Source: Ardenticatenaceae bacterium
GTDB lineage: Bacteria; Chloroflexota; Anaerolineae; Promineifilales; Promineifilaceae
NCBI GenBank assembly: GCA_020634455.1
Contig: JACKBQ010000001.1
Location: forward strand, 3,968,001 to 4,032,000
DNA: 64,000 bases
Direction of reading: 5' to 3'
Position numbers and translations under genes: made by a program
The notes under the pieces: generated by a model
Database searches by the model: none
Seen by the model: only the letters and a program-made list of their open reading frames with translations
What the model was told of the DNA's origin: nothing
Shown: piece after piece, positions 35,449 to 44,021 of the stretch
How positions within the stretch are numbered: position 1 is the stretch's first letter
Layout: each line of letters begins with the position of its first letter

Positions 35449-35603
35449 AACCTCCGGGAGGCTTTTGTGACAGACTTTGCGACGCGCTAAATCTCCCGGA
35501 GGTTAGTTTTGCTGTCTTTTTTACTTTGCCCCTTCTTCTCATGGAACGTGGCAGCCAGTCTCCGATTAGACGCCCCCTGTTTAGCGCCTGGTTGCCACGT
35601 TCC
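35449..35603. repeat. Two consecutive intergenic hairpins
   Basis: The first is AACCTCCGGGAG (35449-35460) pairing perfectly with CTCCCGGAGGTT (35493-35504). The second is GGAACGTGGCAGCCAG (35543-35558) pairing with CTGGTTGCCACGTTCC (35588-35603) with one mismatch. Each has a 29-32 base loop. A 73-codon frame through this region is probably spurious. Confidence 0.75.
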
Positions 35604-35656
35604 CTCTTTACTTTTAGATTGGCCGCTATGCACAATTGCAATTTTGCGGGATGATG

Positions 35657-35685
35657 TTGAGGATACGGCCGTTCTGGTTTATAAC
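35657..35685 (+). promoter_or_regulatory. Promoter of the ArsR-type gene with ACGGCCGT in the spacer
   Basis: TTGAGG (35657-35662), 17 bases, TATAAC (35680-35685). An exact ACGGCCGT lies in the spacer (35665-35672), as in the LCP promoter. Confidence 0.55.
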
Positions 35686-35725
35686 TAATGAAATTTAAGT
35701 TGATGTAAGTTAGGAAATTGTTTCA

Positions 35726-36814
35726 ATGGGAATCGCACCGCAGTTAACCTGGGAGATGGGCACAGCCTACGATCTTTTTACCAGCCTCGATGTTATCCAC
35801 AATCCGGCCCGCTATGGTTTGCGCGGCTCATGGGCCGCGGGGGTACGCTCCCGCCTGCCGGTTGAGCAGCGGGAATTTTTGCAGCATGGCGTGGAGCAGC
35901 ATCACTTTTGGGCAACTCCCTGGCTGGCCAATCAATCTGGCCCCAAAGATAGCGCTTCTGTTTTGCAGAAGCTGGCTGAAATTTCCCCAGAAAAAAGATT
36001 ACAAGAGATTACCGCTTGCTACATGCCTGAAGATATTCGAATGCTGCTTTACCGGGTGGCGCAAGATGGCGTTTGGCAACCGGAAGATAAAGAAACGCTG
36101 CGTGACTTATACGTGCAGATGTATAAAGAGGAGACGGGGAAAAGCAAGCGGTTTTCTGATGAAGAGTTGGAAAATACGCTGACGGTGTGGGCAGATACGG
36201 CCGTTTACGGCCAAAACATGCTCGATGCCCTCAATGTTTACTACGACGTGTTCTTCAAAGAAGAAGAAGCCCGCATCCAAAAATCGCTGGAAATACGGAT
36301 TGCGGAGGCTCAGGCGCTGGCTAACAAGCTGCCGCTGCCGGATTTGCTGAACCAGCTATCGCAAGGGCTGCGCTTTGAGTTTGAGCAAACGGCCGAAATG
36401 GCAGAACTGGTCATGATTCCCTCCTTCTGGAGCACGCCACTAACGCTGTTTACCCCCTTGTCGCCTGACAAAAAGCGGTGGCTCTTCCTGTTTGGTGGGC
36501 GTCCCGATGGCGTTTCGCTGGTGCCGGGAGAGGTGGTGCCAGAGTTGCTGTACCAGATGCTCAAGGCGCTGGCCGATCCGACTCGCCTGCGTATTTTGCG
36601 CTATCTCTCCGAAGAGCCACTCACGCCAGCGGAACTGGCGCGTCGTTTGCGGTTACGCCCCCCCACGGTAATTCATCACCTGGATGCCTTGCGGTTGGCC
36701 CGTTTGGTGCATGTGACACTGAGTGCAAACGGCCGTCGCTACGAAGCGCGTCACGAGGCAATCCAAAATGTTAGTGTGATGCTGGATGCGTTTTTGGCGG
36801 GGGAACGGCCGTAA
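35726..36814 (+). CDS. ArsR-type winged-helix regulator with long N-terminal sensor region
   Basis: A 362-residue protein. The N-terminal 260 residues are mostly helical and contain no motif I recognise; layout resembles DUF5937-type regulators. The C-terminus (about 270-355) is a clear ArsR-like HTH: LLYQMLKALADPTRLRILRYL, then LTPAELARRLRLRPPTVIHHLDAL as recognition helix region. Likely a transcription repressor. It may control the AHSA1 fusion gene 2.4 kb upstream, since ArsR genes often accompany AHSA1 genes; that is inference. Confidence 0.85.
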   Translation: MGIAPQLTWEMGTAYDLFTSLDVIHNPARYGLRGSWAAGVRSRLPVEQREFLQHGVEQHHFWATPWLANQSGPKDSASVLQKLAEISPEKRLQEITACYMPEDIRMLLYRVAQDGVWQPEDKETLRDLYVQMYKEETGKSKRFSDEELENTLTVWADTAVYGQNMLDALNVYYDVFFKEEEARIQKSLEIRIAEAQALANKLPLPDLLNQLSQGLRFEFEQTAEMAELVMIPSFWSTPLTLFTPLSPDKKRWLFLFGGRPDGVSLVPGEVVPELLYQMLKALADPTRLRILRYLSEEPLTPAELARRLRLRPPTVIHHLDALRLARLVHVTLSANGRRYEARHEAIQNVSVMLDAFLAGERP

Positions 36815-36870
36815 TTCACCCAATAAAAAAGTGACGACTGTGTGAAACGGCCGTCACCTTTGCCCTTCAT

Positions 36871-36904
36871 AAAAAAAGTGGTGGCCGTAAAAGCCACCAC
36901 TTTT
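36871..36904 (-). terminator. Terminator between the ArsR-type and Flp-like genes
   Basis: AAAGTGGTGGC pairs with GCCACCACTTT around seven bases; on the minus strand seven T follow. It ends the Tad-like cluster and can also serve the ArsR-type gene. Another dyad GTGACG / CGTCAC around an ACGGCCGT copy is at 36831-36856. Confidence 0.85.
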
Positions 36905-36911
36905 GACTTTA

Positions 36912-38444
36912 TTACGGAACTGTGTAAGTAATAATGAGCTGCGGCTGATCCGCCTGGCCATTATTGCCGCTAAAGAATCGGAACCTGTCACGGGTGCGAT
37001 CGCCATCATCGGGAAGTTCAAAATGAATCTTGAACTGAGTAAATCCAGTTCGGTTAATCAGGTTATAAAAACTGGCATTCATCAGGCCATCTGACCAATC
37101 ACCATCACCTGTTGGTACATCCAGCTGAATAACGTTTGTACCGGCTGCTGCTGCCTGGAAGTCTGTAGCCTGTAAATTGTAATTGTTGCTAAACCCATTG
37201 TTGAGGGCAATGTCAGCATACAAAACACCCAAACCCTGATCGCCGAACGGGCTACCATTAAGACCTTGCTGTTTCAGTCGCAGTTCTACCCTGGTAATTG
37301 TGGCATTAGCTGGTATTGAGGATGTGTTGAAGCTCACAATGCCGATGTACTGTTCATTCCAATTATCGTCATTGTCGCCAACATGGATGCGATCACTACC
37401 ATTGATTACCTGATTGTTTGCACCATTGCCAGTACCATTGTTTTCTCGAATATCCCCATCATCATCCGCATCGCTATACAACGTTACCACAACAGGCGCA
37501 GGTGTATTGGTGGGCACGGGCGTATTTGTTGGCACAGGGGTAGCCGTTGGTGTTACTGGCGTTGGCGTAGCCGTAGGCACAAACTGCTGAATGTCGAAGT
37601 AGTTGTAATTACCAGAACCAGTCACGATATTAAATCGCACCAAGTTGGTGCCCTGGAAAAGGGTTACCTGAGCTGAATAATTTGCCCAGGTTTGCCAACC
37701 ACCTGTAGCCCCAACACTTAATGTATTCGTACTATTTTGGTAACCAAAATCTACAGAGGTAGTGCTAATCTGTATTCTCGGATTATTGCCAGTCGGGGCC
37801 GCATGGCGGAAAACAAACGTGTAAGAATCAGTTGTCGGAGCGATAATTTTGTATTCAATCCACTCACCATCGCGCGTCCAGCCTACGTTAAGATTGCCGC
37901 CATTGGTGTCAGAAGTAGTTTGCAGATCCGGCCCCTCGCTGCCCACATCCGGGCGATACGAGCCACTGCCCGGTCCTCCGTCACCGGTTTGATCACTAAA
38001 AGCCACGCCAGCCCCACCGCAGCGGAAATCTTCCATTTGAACCCGTACGCTACCACCAGCTGGCACCGTATGTGAATTGTTTGGCACAGGGCAAGGCGTT
38101 GGCGAGGGTGTATTGGACGGCGTGGGGGTGTTGCTGGGCGTCGCTGTGTTGGTAGGCGTAAAGAGCGTCGTTGCCGTTTCCGTTGGGGTCTGTGTTGGTG
38201 TTGCAAATGGGTTTGTGGTTGCCGTACTGGTAAAGGTAGGCGGCGGTGTATAGTTTAGCAAGGAGGGCGGTGCGACCGGAGCCTGGGCCACAAACCGTGA
38301 AAAGACGTCCCCAATGGCTGGTTGCATTAAGCTAACAATAAGAACAACGGCAATGCCAACAAAAATAAGGATGATGGCATACTCAACGAAGCCTTGCCCC
38401 ACTTCTTCTATTCGCGATTTTGCGCCATGATTTTTTGATTTCAT
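36912..38444 (-). CDS. Flp/Tad pilin-like N-terminus fused to carbohydrate-binding-like domains
   Basis: Start set at 38444 (MKSKNHGAKSR). The 510-residue protein begins with a Flp pilin-like stretch (GQGFVEYAIILIFVGIAVVLIV, about 15-36, with the Gly and Glu of prepilin sites). A Thr-Pro-rich linker follows (about 70-120). A CBM6/CBM35-like domain (about 125-265: VRVQMEDF, DGEWIEYKI) is next, then a second short linker and a C-terminal beta domain (about 300-510: DRIHVGDNDDNW, ATITRVELRL) like DNRLRE modules. It is likely a surface-anchored adhesin or minor pilin. Last gene of the cluster; no ACGGCCGT copy. Confidence 0.75.
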   Translation of the reverse strand: MKSKNHGAKSRIEEVGQGFVEYAIILIFVGIAVVLIVSLMQPAIGDVFSRFVAQAPVAPPSLLNYTPPPTFTSTATTNPFATPTQTPTETATTLFTPTNTATPSNTPTPSNTPSPTPCPVPNNSHTVPAGGSVRVQMEDFRCGGAGVAFSDQTGDGGPGSGSYRPDVGSEGPDLQTTSDTNGGNLNVGWTRDGEWIEYKIIAPTTDSYTFVFRHAAPTGNNPRIQISTTSVDFGYQNSTNTLSVGATGGWQTWANYSAQVTLFQGTNLVRFNIVTGSGNYNYFDIQQFVPTATPTPVTPTATPVPTNTPVPTNTPAPVVVTLYSDADDDGDIRENNGTGNGANNQVINGSDRIHVGDNDDNWNEQYIGIVSFNTSSIPANATITRVELRLKQQGLNGSPFGDQGLGVLYADIALNNGFSNNYNLQATDFQAAAAGTNVIQLDVPTGDGDWSDGLMNASFYNLINRTGFTQFKIHFELPDDGDRTRDRFRFFSGNNGQADQPQLIITYTVP

Positions 38445-38498
38445 GATGATGCCTCTAGGTGCTGCTCTGCTTTTACAGTACCGATTGTAATAAACTTG

Positions 38499-38529
38499 CA
38501 TACCAATGTCTTTAAGACATTGGTATGCC
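38499..38529. repeat. Perfect 15-bp stem between two cluster genes
   Basis: GCATACCAATGTCTT pairs with AAGACATTGGTATGC with one unpaired base between. It follows the tadG-like stop by 14 bases. No T tract follows on either strand, so mRNA processing or protection is as likely as termination. Confidence 0.75.
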
Positions 38530-38542
38530 AAAAATAAACCGA

Positions 38543-40501
38543 TCATTTAACCAGATAAGGTTGCCCTTCAATTCTGATTTGCCAGCCATAAGTATCATTA
38601 GGCCCGCCAATATAGCGAGCGGTTAAAATGCCGCCGTAGAAGGGGGTGCAGTCAAACATATTGGGATTGTTATAGTCGCAATTGTTTAGATTTCCTGGAA
38701 CTTCAATCTGATAAGCAGGCGTTACCCAGCCAGCGGCAGCATTACTAGGCCATGCTGCCGCACAACTGCCCGGTACGCATCTGCCAGTTTGCCCATCAGG
38801 GTCGGGCACGCCACTGACGCCAAAAGCCATTGCCCAATCTGTTTTGGCAGGATCATAGCCCAGAGCCGTGCCGTCTGCTGGGGTAAAGGCGATTGAATCA
38901 AAGAAAAAGATGACGGGGGGGCGGGCCTGAGAATCGGAATCGAACATGGTGATTTCAATATTTTGCCCAATCATTTCCGGGCCAACATAGAGCAGCGGAA
39001 TGTCAACCGGGTTGATATCGCTAGGGTCAGCGTAGTTGGAGTTCATAGGTAGATTTCCCATACCAAAAACGGTTGCGCCTTTAGAGCTATGCGAGCCTGG
39101 CTGGTTGAGAACATGCAGATTTCGTTCATTTACATCGCTGGGGACTGTATCTACATACGTGTTTGGCCCTGCCCAGATTTCAAACCCATTTTCTGAGGAG
39201 CCGCTAAGCGTGGTGACATCCATATAGATGTAGCGAGCGTTGGTAGATAGATCCCGTACGATGCCGGGCACGTCCTGAGTGAGGTCAATTTCAAAGCTGT
39301 CTATTTGAATGGCGTTGGCAGGTACATCTGGCCCCGTGGGGTTTGGGTCATAATCATAGCCAAAGCTGACGTCTGCACCTGGAGAAACCCACATCATATC
39401 TGTATTGTGATCGCCAGTGTCGCGGATGCCATCACCCGTCTGGCCTTCATAACTTACCAGGTCTACCCGTTCAATCGTGCCATCTGCATTTTGGCGGAAA
39501 TAGTAGAGCATGTACTCTGTGCGGGTGTTGTATCTTGCCGTATAGGTAGATGGTTCACCGCAGCTACCATTGCCGTTACCATCGCCTACACCACGATTCT
39601 CATCTACTCGCACAAACCAGTACGGGTTAATTTGATCCAGATCCAAAAATGGGGAGCCTGTGACAAGGTTTTTCTCATCTGTTCTGAGCAGGCACGGTTG
39701 TTTTCGATTGCTGCTGCCACCATCCGGGCCGCAATCTTTGTTAGCTAATGGAGGCATTCCATTATTAATTGCGGTAAAAGAGCGGACGATGTCATGATCG
39801 TTCCCGCTGGTGTTGATAGAGTCTGGGTCAAAGAGCTCTACTCGTAGAATATTTTCCGGGTAGGTTGCGGGAACAAGGATGCGATATTGGTAAGTGTACT
39901 CATTCGGGGCAAAGGGGCTGTTCCAGGGGGAGAAGGGATCGCCAAAGTTGACACAGATGCTGGGGCCAAACACAGCCTGATTAGACGTGCTCAAGACACC
40001 ATCCTCCACACGGCGGCTCACATAAATATCAGCTAATGAGAAGACTGCGGCCGTTGCCGACCGGGTAAGGTCAATTGGCTCACGAAACCCGATGACTTTT
40101 AGGAAAAATGTTTCGACTGGCCAGGTGACAGTGATGGCGTATTGAACTGCGCCAAGCGGTGTGTTTTCTACGACCATGTTGCCTGGTGTGTTCAGGGAGG
40201 TGGTGACGGAGATGGGCATGTTGTTGGCATTGAGGAACTGGGCCGATTTTGTCACGGCGTTGTCTTCCAGGGTGGTGTTGCCTGCGGTCCAACCAGAGAG
40301 CTCTACGACGCCAGCGAGGGCTGCTGAGTCAATAGCAGATTGCAGCTGAGAACCCCTGGCAAAGATGAAGCCGACATCTATGGCGATGCCTACAAAGGCA
40401 ATGATGGCAACCATCATCAAGGCAATGAGCACAATGCTTTGCCCTTTTTCGGTTTGTTCTTTGGCTTGTTGCTGTTTAAAGATTTTCATTATTCGGTTCA
40501 T
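38543..40501 (-). CDS. TadG-like pilus assembly protein
   Basis: A 652-residue protein with the TadE/TadG N-terminal signature EKGQSIVLIALMMVAIIAFVGIAIDVG (about 18-45), then ARGSQLQSAIDSAALAG, typical of TadG. The long outer part (about 130-652) has beta-rich sequence with Asp/Asn-rich loops (DGNGNGSCGEP) that may bind calcium. There is no clear von Willebrand A domain. In Tad systems such proteins are minor pilus components or anchors. Start ATG 40501 is supported by AGGA at nine bases. Confidence 0.82.
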   Translation of the reverse strand: MNRIMKIFKQQQAKEQTEKGQSIVLIALMMVAIIAFVGIAIDVGFIFARGSQLQSAIDSAALAGVVELSGWTAGNTTLEDNAVTKSAQFLNANNMPISVTTSLNTPGNMVVENTPLGAVQYAITVTWPVETFFLKVIGFREPIDLTRSATAAVFSLADIYVSRRVEDGVLSTSNQAVFGPSICVNFGDPFSPWNSPFAPNEYTYQYRILVPATYPENILRVELFDPDSINTSGNDHDIVRSFTAINNGMPPLANKDCGPDGGSSNRKQPCLLRTDEKNLVTGSPFLDLDQINPYWFVRVDENRGVGDGNGNGSCGEPSTYTARYNTRTEYMLYYFRQNADGTIERVDLVSYEGQTGDGIRDTGDHNTDMMWVSPGADVSFGYDYDPNPTGPDVPANAIQIDSFEIDLTQDVPGIVRDLSTNARYIYMDVTTLSGSSENGFEIWAGPNTYVDTVPSDVNERNLHVLNQPGSHSSKGATVFGMGNLPMNSNYADPSDINPVDIPLLYVGPEMIGQNIEITMFDSDSQARPPVIFFFDSIAFTPADGTALGYDPAKTDWAMAFGVSGVPDPDGQTGRCVPGSCAAAWPSNAAAGWVTPAYQIEVPGNLNNCDYNNPNMFDCTPFYGGILTARYIGGPNDTYGWQIRIEGQPYLVK

Positions 40502-40571
40502 AAAACGATCCTGAATTGTTTACTTTACTGAAAAACCACTCTCTGTAAGCTGTTAAATCTTCATGCCTTAG

Positions 40572-40616
40572 GGCTTGACTGTTTTTAATTTTTGAGTTTC
40601 GGTAAACGGTCAAGCC
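40572..40616. repeat. Intergenic inverted repeat between tadE- and tadG-like genes
   Basis: GGCTTGAC pairs with GTCAAGCC across 29 bases in the 158-base gap. Too open to be a good terminator. Confidence 0.5.
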
Positions 40617-40659
40617 TTGGAGTTCGTTTCCTTATCTAAGGTTGTTTGTGAACGAACCC

Positions 40660-41949
40660 TTAATTACCAGCAGCTACCTGACCACAGGAGTCATCCCAGC
40701 GAACGAATTCTGCCAAAATCCAGTTTTGGCTAAGGTTGTAGCCAATTAAGCGAAAGACTGCAAAGCCCTGGAGGGGGTCAATGTGATAGACAGCATTATT
40801 TCCATTGGCGGTGGCTGTGTCCCAAACGATTACGCGGAGGGTTCTTTCCAGGTCAATGTGCTCGTTGAGCGCGTTTCTGACGTTGATGGAGTTGGAAATC
40901 CCATTGTCGCCAGCAACAAAATCTCCTTCATGGAGCGATTGATCGGTTACATCGCCAGGTTCTATGTATCCTAGGGGAATGTAAACGGGATCTGGATCAT
41001 TCCAGCCGTCAATAGGGCCTGTGTTCCCACCGATATTGTAGTCATTGTAGTCGGTGCTGTTGCCGGGCCAGTTCAGGCTATCTGTGAGCGTGTTGGCATT
41101 AGAGGGCAGGGCTTGGTTCCAGGTGAGCCAGCCAAAGTTACCCTGGCCGCTGCCGTTGTAAATTTTGTAGACGTAGCCTGGCTGGGCGCTGGGCAGGTCC
41201 TGGTCTGGCACATTGTTGAAGAATTCCTGGTATGTGGGCCGGTTTGAACCTGGGTAGGTAAAGTCATTGGCGTTGGGGTAATCGAACGCTGTGCCGGTTC
41301 CGGGTGGTGTTACAGATCGGATGCCTTTATGAACAGCAATGGGGAAGGCGTCGCAACCGTTGGTGACTGCGTTGCCTTCGGCGGTGATGCGCATGACGCT
41401 GAGGGCCTCGCGGGACATAACGCCACCATACTGGGGTAGGGCATCCAGGCCAAGAATGGATTCCACGTCGTGAATGACGTAGGTGGCGACAAATTTCAGG
41501 TTTTGGGCTAAGGCGACATCGGTGACTTTATTTTCATCTTGCTGAAGTTCGGCCAATATTCGAGCTTGGATGTCAATTGGGTCTATTGATGTGGAGCGGA
41601 CCGTATTTGAGATGCCATATTCGTGGGTGAATTCCCAGTCTATGATGCCGGTGCCGTTTTCGTCTACAGCGCCTCTGATTACCCATACATCCCAGACGTT
41701 TTCATCCATATCGAGGGTTTGGGTAACGGTGTTGAGGACGACGTTGAGGATACCGACATCTTCACCGCCATTGGAAGCGAAGCGTGCGCCGGCGCGGGCG
41801 GCGCTGCTAACGCGATTTTGGGTAATGAGGAGTTGGGAAACTTCGACCAGGCCTGCCAGCAGGATGATAAAAATTGGGAAGAAGAGGGCGACTTCTACCA
41901 GACTTTGGCCTCGCTGTGATTGTTTTTGTTTGTGGGCAATGGCGTTCAT
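40660..41949 (-). CDS. TadE-like pilus assembly protein with extended outer region
   Basis: A 429-residue protein. The N-terminus has the TadE signature RGQSLVEVALFFPIFIILLAGLVEVSQLL followed by NRVSSAARAGARFASNGG. TadE proteins are usually under 200 residues; here about 370 extra residues face outward, without a recognised domain, and end with LAEFVRWDDSCGQV. It sits in the middle of the cluster, 98 bases after the hypothetical membrane protein. Confidence 0.82.
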   Translation of the reverse strand: MNAIAHKQKQSQRGQSLVEVALFFPIFIILLAGLVEVSQLLITQNRVSSAARAGARFASNGGEDVGILNVVLNTVTQTLDMDENVWDVWVIRGAVDENGTGIIDWEFTHEYGISNTVRSTSIDPIDIQARILAELQQDENKVTDVALAQNLKFVATYVIHDVESILGLDALPQYGGVMSREALSVMRITAEGNAVTNGCDAFPIAVHKGIRSVTPPGTGTAFDYPNANDFTYPGSNRPTYQEFFNNVPDQDLPSAQPGYVYKIYNGSGQGNFGWLTWNQALPSNANTLTDSLNWPGNSTDYNDYNIGGNTGPIDGWNDPDPVYIPLGYIEPGDVTDQSLHEGDFVAGDNGISNSINVRNALNEHIDLERTLRVIVWDTATANGNNAVYHIDPLQGFAVFRLIGYNLSQNWILAEFVRWDDSCGQVAAGN

Positions 41950-42047
41950 TTTGTACCTCAGTTATTTCTGCTAGTTTGACGATACGCTTGTTTTTACGGT
42001 CAATCTGTTAAGCCCTCAGTGGGCAAGCCAATGAAAATGGTTATGTA

Positions 42048-42722
42048 TTATGGCAACGTTGAGGCCAGGAGTTCGCCTGAGGTGGCATCGAGGCGAATGG
42101 TTAGGGCCTGGTTGCTTTGTAATGAAAAGAGGGAGAGCTGCCATTCCATACGGCCGTTACTCTCCTGATCATCCGCAAAAAGGGCCATGGTTAGGGTGGC
42201 AACGCCGCTGGTTGCCAGGAAGTTGTTGCCACCGTTGGCCAGCAGCGCTTCGATCGCTTCTTTGCTGTCCACGTTCCAACCGGTGGCGGACAGAACCGGG
42301 TTTGCTTGTTGGTGTGGGCCGCTGCTGACGAGTACGGCCGTATCTTCCACCACCGACAGGATGGCAATTTCTTGCGCCTGGGGCGAGTAGAAGGTAAAGC
42401 CCCAGGTGGTTTCTCCCTGACGCAGCTCGGTGACTGACGCGCCTTGGGGCCAGGTTGCCTGAGCGTTCAGCAGGACGGCGTCGGATTGCCATTCGGTAGC
42501 GGTTTGTTGGGCGGCGGCGTAGGCGACCATGGCGGTACGGCCGTCAAAGACGGAGGTTGGGGCAATGTCATCGGCGCGTTCGGCGATAATGGTGGCAGAG
42601 TTGAACGGTTGGTTGGAAACGGCCGTGTTGCGATTGCCAAACCAAAAGGTAAGCGATAAAGCTGCCACGATAATTAACAGCACAACCATCATGATGCCTA
42701 AAACCCATTCTAACCGTTTCAT
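42048..42722 (-). CDS. Hypothetical single-pass membrane protein in the Tad-like cluster
   Basis: A 224-residue protein with an N-terminal helix (about 7-30), an Asn/Thr stretch, and a soluble domain of about 170 residues ending in ALTIRLDATSGELLASTLP, which resembles the end of PepSY-like domains. It has no TadE signature. Unlike the other genes of the cluster it contains three exact copies of ACGGCCGT and ends six bases from its upstream neighbour. Function unknown. Confidence 0.65.
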   Translation of the reverse strand: MKRLEWVLGIMMVVLLIIVAALSLTFWFGNRNTAVSNQPFNSATIIAERADDIAPTSVFDGRTAMVAYAAAQQTATEWQSDAVLLNAQATWPQGASVTELRQGETTWGFTFYSPQAQEIAILSVVEDTAVLVSSGPHQQANPVLSATGWNVDSKEAIEALLANGGNNFLATSGVATLTMALFADDQESNGRMEWQLSLFSLQSNQALTIRLDATSGELLASTLP

Positions 42723-42728
42723 AGCTTA

Positions 42729-44021
42729 TTATTTCACAATAAGCGGCAAGTAAACCGCCGGTATATTCCTAATAAACTTAATTTGTGATGGAGTCCCTTT
42801 TTGTTCATAGACTAAATAAATCCACCAATTATTATGAATAGCTAACTCAGGATTTAGCGCGCGTGTTGCAACAGTGGTGATCTCATCTTGAGGACTGGTA
42901 CCCCATCCACTACAGCTATTCACACCCAATATTTGTTCATTATTGCTGCCTGAACGCACGCCATGGAAATAAACATAAGTGCATCTACCTGCTTGACCTA
43001 ATGTAGAATTGACATCAAATGGATCGCCAACGTTTGCTCCTAGGGCTGTGCCCGAAATGGGATTGCCTACTGATTTCCAATTAGAAATTTGGACACAATT
43101 ACTGGTGCATTCCAAGTAGTGAACATATTGGGTGCTTTCATTTAAGCGGTTGGTGTATGTAACCTTAACGGTATTTCCATCCAATAGAATTTTTGGTTCT
43201 ACAGCGTTCGTGGCTAAGCTTTTCGAAGAAAGGTTTGTAACCACAGTCCAGGACACACTGTTGCCTGAGACTGTACCTTCCGCATAATAAACTTGACCAC
43301 TGAGAAAACCTTCAGTCCAAACCAGGAATATTTTCCCATTAGCATTGACAGCTATATCTGGCGACTGAGACGTCCCAGAGTTATCCACGACAACGCCACT
43401 AATATTCCAATTTGTTCCCCCATCAGTAGAGCGTGCGTGGTAGATGTCTGTCAAAATACCACTGTTGTCTTGTGCCCAAACAATATCAACGCGATTAGCG
43501 CCGCTTGTAACAATACGAGGAAAGCTGATAACACCAGGATCATTTACGGAAGCTCTGGTTTGCGCGCCATTGGGCCAGTTGGTTTGTTTAGAATAGCGAA
43601 GTTGTCTGGCATTGGCCGCAGTAATTTCTACCCACAATGCGTGGGCATTGCCACTTGAATCAATGGCTATATCAATATCACTGGTTGTTGTGTTGGTATT
43701 ACTATTAATTGGAGCGGGGCTTGTCCAATTGCCACCGTTGTTGTTAGAAATTCTATAATACGGATCGGTATTTTCCTCGACGCCGCTTCTTTGGCTAACA
43801 TAGGCAACAATAAGTTTGTTTCCGTTATTAGGCGCTGCAGATATTGCTGGTAACCGTGCCCCACTATCGCCTGTTGACAATGTAACAGCAGTATTCCAGT
43901 TCGGATCAGACTCAGGCGTTGCTGGTTCCATTGGTTCAGCTTTTAACGACATTGTTTGGAAGCTAAAGACTAAGCCTAACAAAGCCGTGAGAAGGATAAA
44001 AAAACGAAATTTGTAATTCAT
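42729..44021 (-). CDS. Secreted sialidase-like/BNR-type beta-propeller protein
   Basis: Start set at 44021, which shares one base with the stop of the upstream gene (TAATG), so translation is coupled. The 430-residue product has a signal peptide and several repeats with YRISNNNGGNWTSP, ARSTDGGTNWNIS and similar Asp/Asn-box patterns of sialidase-like propellers. Catalytic sialidase residues are not evident, so binding is more likely than hydrolysis. It ends in AVYLPLIVK, a short hydrophobic tail related to the LYLPFV segment of the propeller at 1901-2869. Confidence 0.75.
   Translation of the reverse strand: MNYKFRFFILLTALLGLVFSFQTMSLKAEPMEPATPESDPNWNTAVTLSTGDSGARLPAISAAPNNGNKLIVAYVSQRSGVEENTDPYYRISNNNGGNWTSPAPINSNTNTTTSDIDIAIDSSGNAHALWVEITAANARQLRYSKQTNWPNGAQTRASVNDPGVISFPRIVTSGANRVDIVWAQDNSGILTDIYHARSTDGGTNWNISGVVVDNSGTSQSPDIAVNANGKIFLVWTEGFLSGQVYYAEGTVSGNSVSWTVVTNLSSKSLATNAVEPKILLDGNTVKVTYTNRLNESTQYVHYLECTSNCVQISNWKSVGNPISGTALGANVGDPFDVNSTLGQAGRCTYVYFHGVRSGSNNEQILGVNSCSGWGTSPQDEITTVATRALNPELAIHNNWWIYLVYEQKGTPSQIKFIRNIPAVYLPLIVK

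Noticed and set aside
35433..35654. 73-codon frame after the MBL hydrolase gene
   Set aside because: It is read entirely through two hairpin repeats, has no Shine-Dalgarno site and no protein-like pattern.
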